Below, piece by piece: positions 58,701 to 64,000 of a stretch of DNA of 64,000 nt; the stretch's first letter is position 1; each line of letters starts with the position of its first letter. Source of the DNA: Phycomyces nitens (lineage: Eukaryota > Mucoromycota > Mucoromycetes > Mucorales > Phycomycetaceae); the NCBI GenBank assembly GCA_022702545.1, contig JAHRBC010000003.1, positions 7,254,001 through 7,318,000 on the forward strand, given 5' to 3'. The notes under the pieces are model-generated. The model did not search any database, was not told the origin of the DNA, and was given only the letters and a program-made list of their open reading frames with translations. Position numbers and translations under genes: made by a program.

Positions 58701-61344
58701 CAAGATATAATTCTAACGGTTTAATTCTTACCTCTGCAGGTTAACCACAAGTTCTCTAAACTGCTGGATTGTTCCCTCATAGTCTGCATTGGTCTCCTCT
58801 GAAGAGCGCAGGCGATCGAGCTGCTCACGCAAAAGCATGTCGCGATGATCTTAATATTTTTACAGTTAATAAACTAGGCTTGTTACAATCATTATTTACC
58901 AATCTCTGCCTGGAGCTGCTTCTCGGTCTCCATGTGGTTCTCTTCAAGTTCATCAGCCAGTTCCTTGAGAGCCTCAAGATCCTCGACGTTCATTTTCATC
59001 TCTTCAAACTTCTCTGCCAGAGTCAGGTTCTTTTCGGTCAATTGTTCGACCATCTCCTCGGCTCCAAGAGCATCATCAAGACGTTGCTTCAGTTCATCAA
59101 TCAAAGACTCGGCCATCTCCAATCTCTCCTTGGTGCGAATGAATTGGACTAGATTTGGATCGCATTATAGAAACCATGAGCTCCAGACTCTATTTTCCAC
59201 CAAACTTTCAGCTGCATGCGCTTTACCTCGGACTTCATCAAATTCGTAGCTTTCCTTCTCCAAAATCTTGATCTTTCTATTGAGGTCAGCCTCGTGCTCA
59301 GTAGCAGAATCACGATAACTAAAGCCAAAATCAGTCTTTTGTAAGACAACGAGAAAAAGCTTAACCCAATTCGTTTATATCATCATTTACCGCATGAGAG
59401 CCTCCTTGAGTCTTTCGTTATGGCGTTCGAGCTGAACGACCTCAAGTGGTGTCTTTTCCTCGCCTTCTCTGGTAGACGTTCTATTGATAATATCTATCGA
59501 GAGCATAAGCACCCTATAAGCGATTAAATTCTCAACAAACCTGTCTCTTTTTTGAGGACATCCAGATCAACACTGATTTCTTCAATCTTGTCCTTGAGCA
59601 CACTGACTTCCTGCTGAAGATTTTCTGCTCTTTCTTCAGCAACCTCCTTATCAAGGGTGATCATTTCAAGAGACTCGATCACGTCGTTGTACTTGTTTTC
59701 ATAGTTTTCTTTTTCGGTTGACGTTTCCTTTAACTGACGCTTTGTCTCACGTAAATCCTTTTGTAGCTCGGCAATCTTGTCTATTTAAAATATGGCCTCG
59801 ACATTTAACAAGACCAAGAATAAAAATAACCATATCTTGTGTATTTCTCACACGTATTTTCTGTACACACCTTGAAGTTTGTTGCGAAGTGTGAGGAACT
59901 GGTCGGCTTCTTCTTTAGCCTTTTCGTGTTCTCTATAGCGTTCACGGTCTTCTTGGCGTTTGCTCTCGAGAATTTTGAGCTTCAACCGCAATTCTTCATA
60001 ATCCTTGAGTGGGATCATCTAAATAATAATAATACGGAAAAAAATGAGTTTACACATGTAGATTGGTGACACAGCACAACTGTATCTTTGCCTGTTCAGA
60101 TTTGCTCATAGGCATATTGACAGCCAAGGAACCATATGCGGGCTGCTGCTGGGGACGATTCTGAGTCTGGGATTGTGGTCTCCATTCTTTGTCTTCTGCA
60201 GGCGTCTGCACTTGACTACGATCGTCAATAGGAGATTCTGTCAATTCTTCTTCTTCGTCCGCATCATCATCGTCTTCGTTATTCTGTGATTCCTCTTCTT
60301 CCTCTTCTTCTTCTTCCTCTTCCTCTTCCTCTTCTTCAGCCTGTTTTTGCTGCAACTGTAATTGTTGTAATTGCTGCTGTTTTAATTGTTGAAGCTGGAG
60401 TAGACGTTGTTTTTGTAATTCCTGTTTCTGCAATTCCTGCTGCTGTTGTTGCTGCAACAAGAGCTTTTGTTGTCTCTGTTCCTCTTCTTCGAGTTTTTGT
60501 TGAATCAGGGCTTCTTTCTGTTGTTGGAGTCGTAGTTGCTGAAGTTGTTTCTCTCGGGCCTCTTTGGCATCCTTTTGAATGCTGGCTGAGTTTTGGGTAT
60601 TAGAGCGAGAACGAGTGGCCATCTTTCCCGACACACTCTTTCGACGGTTGACGTCTGCAGTAGGGGGGCCTCCATTGCGAGTGACGGTTGTTGGAGAGGT
60701 GAGGAGGGAGGTTGGGCGTCGAGATGTCGTAGAGGGCTGGAGGGGTACTCCAGGGCGAGTGATGCGTGATGGAGATGTTATGCGAGACGGCAAGAGAGTC
60801 GATGAGGATGGGGTGCCATGTTGTGCGGATCGAGCCGCGGCCAGATGGGGATCCTGGGCTGGTGCAAACCTTTGGGAATCCCCACCTTCAGAACGTGGTG
60901 AGGGTGGAACAGTGTCGTCCTTTTGGAATTATTATTATTATAGGCATTAAGATGGTGTATCCACAAGCACTTGTATCTACGACTCTATCATACCTCGCTT
61001 CCACTATGCTGGTTAGGCATAATTCTCACTTGGCTTGGACGGACAAACACACCATGGTTTGTGCGGCATTCAAAGTACCGTTTCCCCTGAACGACACCAC
61101 TGTTCTTTCCTTGGGGGTCATCAAGCTCAATGCCAATCCATTTTCCTGTCTGGAAGCTAGTTGTGCCTGCAAAACGAACAGTGCCTGCCTTGCCTTGGAC
61201 CTGGACGCGTGTGCCGACTCGAAGCTCGGATGAGATGTCGTTTGGGTTGTGTGAGCTAGTGCTGCTTCCGCCATGGGGGCTTCCATTACGAGATGCCCCA
61301 TAGACGGATTGACGCCTGTGTTGCTGTTGCTCGAATCCAGACAT
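55780..61344 (-). CDS. Dynactin subunit 1 (p150Glued)
   Basis: Large dynactin subunit that links dynein to microtubules and cargo; needed for nuclear and organelle movement in hyphae. Nineteen exons in consistent phase give about 1473 aa, first 60994-61344, last 55780-55938. Order: CAP-Gly domain (about 40-106; GTVRFAGTTSFQTGKWIGIELD, GKNSGVVQGKRYFEC), Ser/Pro/Arg-rich basic linker, long Q-rich then E-rich stretch, coiled coil 1 starting PLKDYEELRLKLKILE, the dynactin p150 domain (YLPDSFFKTENDPISCLL, RFCFEVYRQIATYVD), and a second coiled coil to the C-terminus. Two introns have GC donors (57391, 58478). The exon 2 3' end is uncertain (60059 or 60071), because no good GT donor exists there. 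Confidence 0.93.
60291..60545 (-). repeat. Trinucleotide-rich Glu/Gln tract in p150Glued
   Basis: 60291-60338 encodes about sixteen consecutive Glu; 60340-60545 encodes Gln-rich helix with repeats of QLQQL/ELQKQ. Low complexity and likely length-variable. Confidence 0.85.
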
Positions 61345-61524
61345 GGATCTGGTGATTAGAAACGAATGGATAGAGACAGATAATCCAAACGAAAGCGAAA
61401 TCCAGAAGATGGAAAAGAATCAAAAACAAAAAAAGCAAATGGTATGTTATAGCTCACAAGGAACGAATTAAGGGTTCCGCCAGTGACTGTGGGGCGAATT
61501 ACAGTGTATTAATTATTTGCTATA

Positions 61525-62531
61525 CTATTGGATTGAAAGCACCTTGTCCACTACGTCTACAATCGATCCAAACAGCTCGACATCCTGGCCAGCCTCGTCG
61601 CCTGGCCGATATTTTCCAGTAGAGACCAAGCAGCGTTGGATTCCAAGCTCAACCGCTCCTCCACCCAAATCACTCTGGACATCGTCTCCAACCATTGCTA
61701 CGTCCTGTGGCCGATCTTCCATGCCACTTTGACTGGATAAGTTCAAGGTACTTGATGACAAGCGACTTACATTTGTCTGAGGGCTGCCAAAAAGAACTCT
61801 CGATTGGGTTTCCCGATAACAGTAGCAGATACACCGGTAGCATACTCAATGGCTATAATTCCAGTAGGTCAGCAATCATACATTTTGTTGTTTATAGAAA
61901 CCTTGAACAAATCCACCGGGTCCAAGTGACAGATTTCCATCGGCAGTGGCCATGTATCTACCCTTGTGGATAGCATAAAAGGGCACCCCTTGATGGACTA
62001 GACGGAATGCCTTGTTGAGCTGCTCATAATTCATCTGGGAAGGTGCAAGGCCAATGACGACTGCGTTTGGGTTGCTAGTGTCTATGCCATCAAACTCTTC
62101 CAGGGCTTCGCTTTCTAATAGCAACAGAGGTCTATGAAAATGGGTGAGGATGTATACCAAACCATTTCCATTCCTGTCACTCGTGTACCTCAAGGCCTGG
62201 GACTCAATCACGTCACGGCATGCTGATAGGGAAGTAAAGACCTTGAATGATGAGAAGGAATGAGAAACCTGACTTACTTCTTTACGCGTAGTATTAAAGC
62301 CAAGCTTGTTGAGCTTATCCACAAGACGCCTAGACGACACTTGAGTGGTGTTTGTTGCAAAACTAGGACGTGTTGTTATTGGACATTCTTATTTGGATCT
62401 CTGTTAATTAATATAGTTTACCGAAACGGCACCTTACTGGCCCTCAAGCGATTGATGGCAGCCACGGCGCCTGCAATTGGCTTGGATTCAATATGGATCG
62501 TTCCACTGAGATCAATCAAAAGACCCTTCAT
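61525..62531 (-). CDS. HAD-superfamily phosphatase, HDHD2-like
   Basis: Cytosolic HAD hydrolase of the class IIA (NagD/LHPP/HDHD2) group; substrate unknown. Six exons (62422-62531, 62278-62362, 62189-62241, 61902-62131, 61771-61852, 61525-61732) give 255 aa, the HDHD2 length. Motif I is LLIDLSGTIHIE, with nucleophile Asp7 and Ser at the position where most HADs have Asp, as in HDHD2/LHPP. Other motifs: RFATNTTQ (motif II), SNPNAVVIGLAPSQMNYEQLN, IHKGRYMATADGNLSLGPGGFV, GKPNREFF (motif III Lys) and DVAMVGDDVQSDLGGG (motif IV). HDHD2 fits better than LHPP because of NTTQ and GPGGFV. Confidence 0.93.
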
Positions 62532-62688
62532 TACGAAATGGTTAAAGAAAAAGGAAAAAGAGAGAGAGATTGGAATTTATATATGATTTTATATATATTT
62601 ATATATCATAATATTATTATTTATTTATTTTGACAAAATATAAAGGATTTTAGAGCCCTTATTTTTTTAGAAGACATTAAAAAGACAT

Positions 62689-63317
62689 TTAAAGCTGACC
62701 GCTCTTGTCAATGGTGATCTTTGCCTTGGTGCGACCGTTACCGCTACCGAGCTTCTCGATAGCCTTGACGACATTCATACCATCGACAACGGAACCAAAG
62801 ACGACGTGCTTGCCATCCAACCAGGGGGTGCTGACGGTGGTGATGAAGAACTGGGAACCGTTGGTGTTGGGACCAGCGTTGGCCATGGAGAGGAGGCCGG
62901 GGGTGGTGTGCTTGAGGATGAAGTTCTCATCGGCAAACTTCTCACCGTAGATGGAGCGACCACCGGTACCGTTGTGGTTGGTGAAGTCACCACCCTGGAG
63001 CATGAAGTCGGGGATGACGCGGTGGAAGATGCTTCCAGCGTAACCGTAACCCTTCTCACCAGTGCAGAGAGCACGGAAGTTCTCGGCGGTCTTGGGAGCA
63101 ACATCGGCTCTCAACTCCATTACGATACGCTAAAAGGCAAGTCAAGTCTTAGCCATTGGACAATTTATCATCATTATTATTATCAATAGCAACACACTTA
63201 CACCAAGAGGCTTGCCGTCAACAGCGACATCGAAGAAGACCTAAAGGATAGATTGACTTGGTTAGATTACCTGGATTGATATTCACACATTTTGATACAT
63301 ACTTTAGGGTTAGACAT
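62689..63317 (-). CDS. Cyclophilin A (peptidyl-prolyl isomerase)
   Basis: Peptidyl-prolyl cis-trans isomerase, target of cyclosporin A. Three exons (63303-63317, 63202-63240, 62689-63129) give 164 aa. The order [36 protein letters not shown] (catalytic Arg and hydrophobic pocket), NGSQFFITT and [13 protein letters not shown] (Trp of the cyclosporin site) is complete. There is no signal peptide or tail, so it is the cytosolic form. It shares a 259-base upstream region with the divergent HIG1 gene. Confidence 0.97.
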
Positions 63318-63576
63318 GTTTAGATGAAATAATAAAAGAAAAAGTTTTTTTCTAGTCAAGGTCTGTCCTATTTATACACGCGACGCGATGGAAGGAATAA
63401 GAAACACGATTGACGCGCCGCCTCAATAAATTCCCTAGCCAAAATCAAGAAGCAGAAATTGTTTGCCAAAGTGAGACAGGTCATGTGACCTCTGTCCCTC
63501 TCACTTTCTCCAGGTATCCCCTCCCCCCCCCCTTTTTTTTTCTTTGTTTTATATTTTTCCTCCTTATTTTCTTTAA
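63318..63576. promoter_or_regulatory. Bidirectional promoter, cyclophilin A / HIG1 gene
   Basis: Only 259 bases separate the two divergent start codons. A TATTTATA-like box is close to the cyclophilin start (63370) and a C-run/T-run leader is close to the HIG1 start (63525-63545). A GTCATGTGACC palindromic site lies near 63479. Confidence 0.5.
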
Positions 63577-64000
63577 ATGTCAACTGCCGAAGATCGCCAA
63601 GAACTGGAGCGCATGAGAATCACCATGGAGGGTGAAAACTCGTGGGATCGCATGAAGAGAAAGGCTAGAGAAGAGCCTCTGGTCCCAGCAGGTAACAAAT
63701 AACAAATGTACACAAACTCGGGAACTAATGGCACTAATATAATATCTCTGGTTTAATGTGTAATATATATATATAGGTGTCGCAGTCACTTGCTTTGCTC
63801 TTATTGCAGCAACCGTGGGTGTAAAGACGGGCAACAAGGCATATGCAAACAATATGTTTAGACTTCGAGGTAAATTTATGGGCGTGTCTATGGGAATGAT
63901 GGGGGGGGGGGCCAGAGTAGAAAGGAGAGGGGATTTTATTATCGAGTATTAAAGAGAAAAAGGAAACTCACTTTGCGTATACTGTATTATTATTACTATT
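63577..64000 (+). CDS. HIG1-domain protein, Rcf1-like (partial at window end)
   Basis: Respiratory supercomplex factor type protein of the inner mitochondrial membrane, associated with complexes III/IV. Two exons visible (63577-63691, 63777-63869), and the gene continues past the window because a GTAAAT donor follows at 63870 with no later acceptor in view. Exon 1 has ENSWDRMKRKAREEPLVPAG and exon 2 the first membrane helix VTCFALIAATVGVKTGNKAY then ANNMFRLR. This is the HIG1 signature, in which EPLVPAG precedes helix 1 and the helix ends G.K.GN. The second helix should lie beyond the edge. Rcf1 is favoured over Rcf2 by length and order. Confidence 0.85.

Noticed and set aside
62775..63104. 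Overlapping frames on both strands at cyclophilin A
   Set aside because: Shadow frames of a strongly codon-biased gene.

Overview
This is a eukaryotic, intron-rich, AT-leaning nuclear window from a filamentous fungus, most likely an early-diverging lineage of the Mucoromycota/Mucorales type. The evidence is many short introns of about 45-80 nt with GTAAGT-type donors, fungal gene families, a Rheb/S6K TOR branch, a large one-exon F-box/LRR gene and decayed MULE, LINE and Tc1/mariner elements. I recognise no rRNA, tRNA or CRISPR locus. Exon structures were assembled by hand from splice signals, reading-frame phase and family conservation.

Layout. 0.3-8.6 kb is a dense housekeeping block: ribosomal protein eL36 (+), an unknown protein (-), ATP synthase OSCP (-), farnesyl diphosphate synthase (-) and NAD-dependent glutamate dehydrogenase (-). 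8.6-11.4 kb is a long intergenic stretch, followed by a tRNA m3C methyltransferase (-). 12.6-18.4 kb is a repeat-rich island: a 0.4 kb inverted-repeat element, three kinds of tandem or degenerate repeat, a dispersed repeat and a broken MULE transposase.

18.4-36.2 kb is the NatA auxiliary subunit gene followed by a run of signalling genes: Rheb GTPase (-), p70 S6 kinase homologue (-), PP2A scaffold subunit (+), an IQGAP-type RasGAP (+) and a divergent MAP kinase with a THY activation motif (+). 38.7-40.6 kb holds an SLC41 Mg2+ transporter. 41.3-46.1 kb holds an unknown basic protein, a LINE relic, the cytochrome oxidase assembly factor Pet117, and eS31 made as a fusion to a strongly diverged ubiquitin.

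47.4-49.3 kb is the F-box/LRR gene, followed by nearly 5 kb of AT-rich, relic-bearing DNA. 54.0-55.4 kb is the arginine-specific carbamoyl-phosphate synthase small subunit, preceded by a spliced upstream ORF that matches the fungal arginine attenuator peptide. 55.8-64 kb is p150Glued dynactin (-), an HDHD2-like HAD phosphatase (-), cyclophilin A (-) and a partial HIG1/Rcf1 gene (+) running off the edge.

The most notable items are the intron-split arginine attenuator peptide, the ubiquitin-like-eS31 fusion, the THY MAP kinase, the adjacency of Rheb and S6K, recurrent GC-AG introns, and the MULE/inverted-repeat island.
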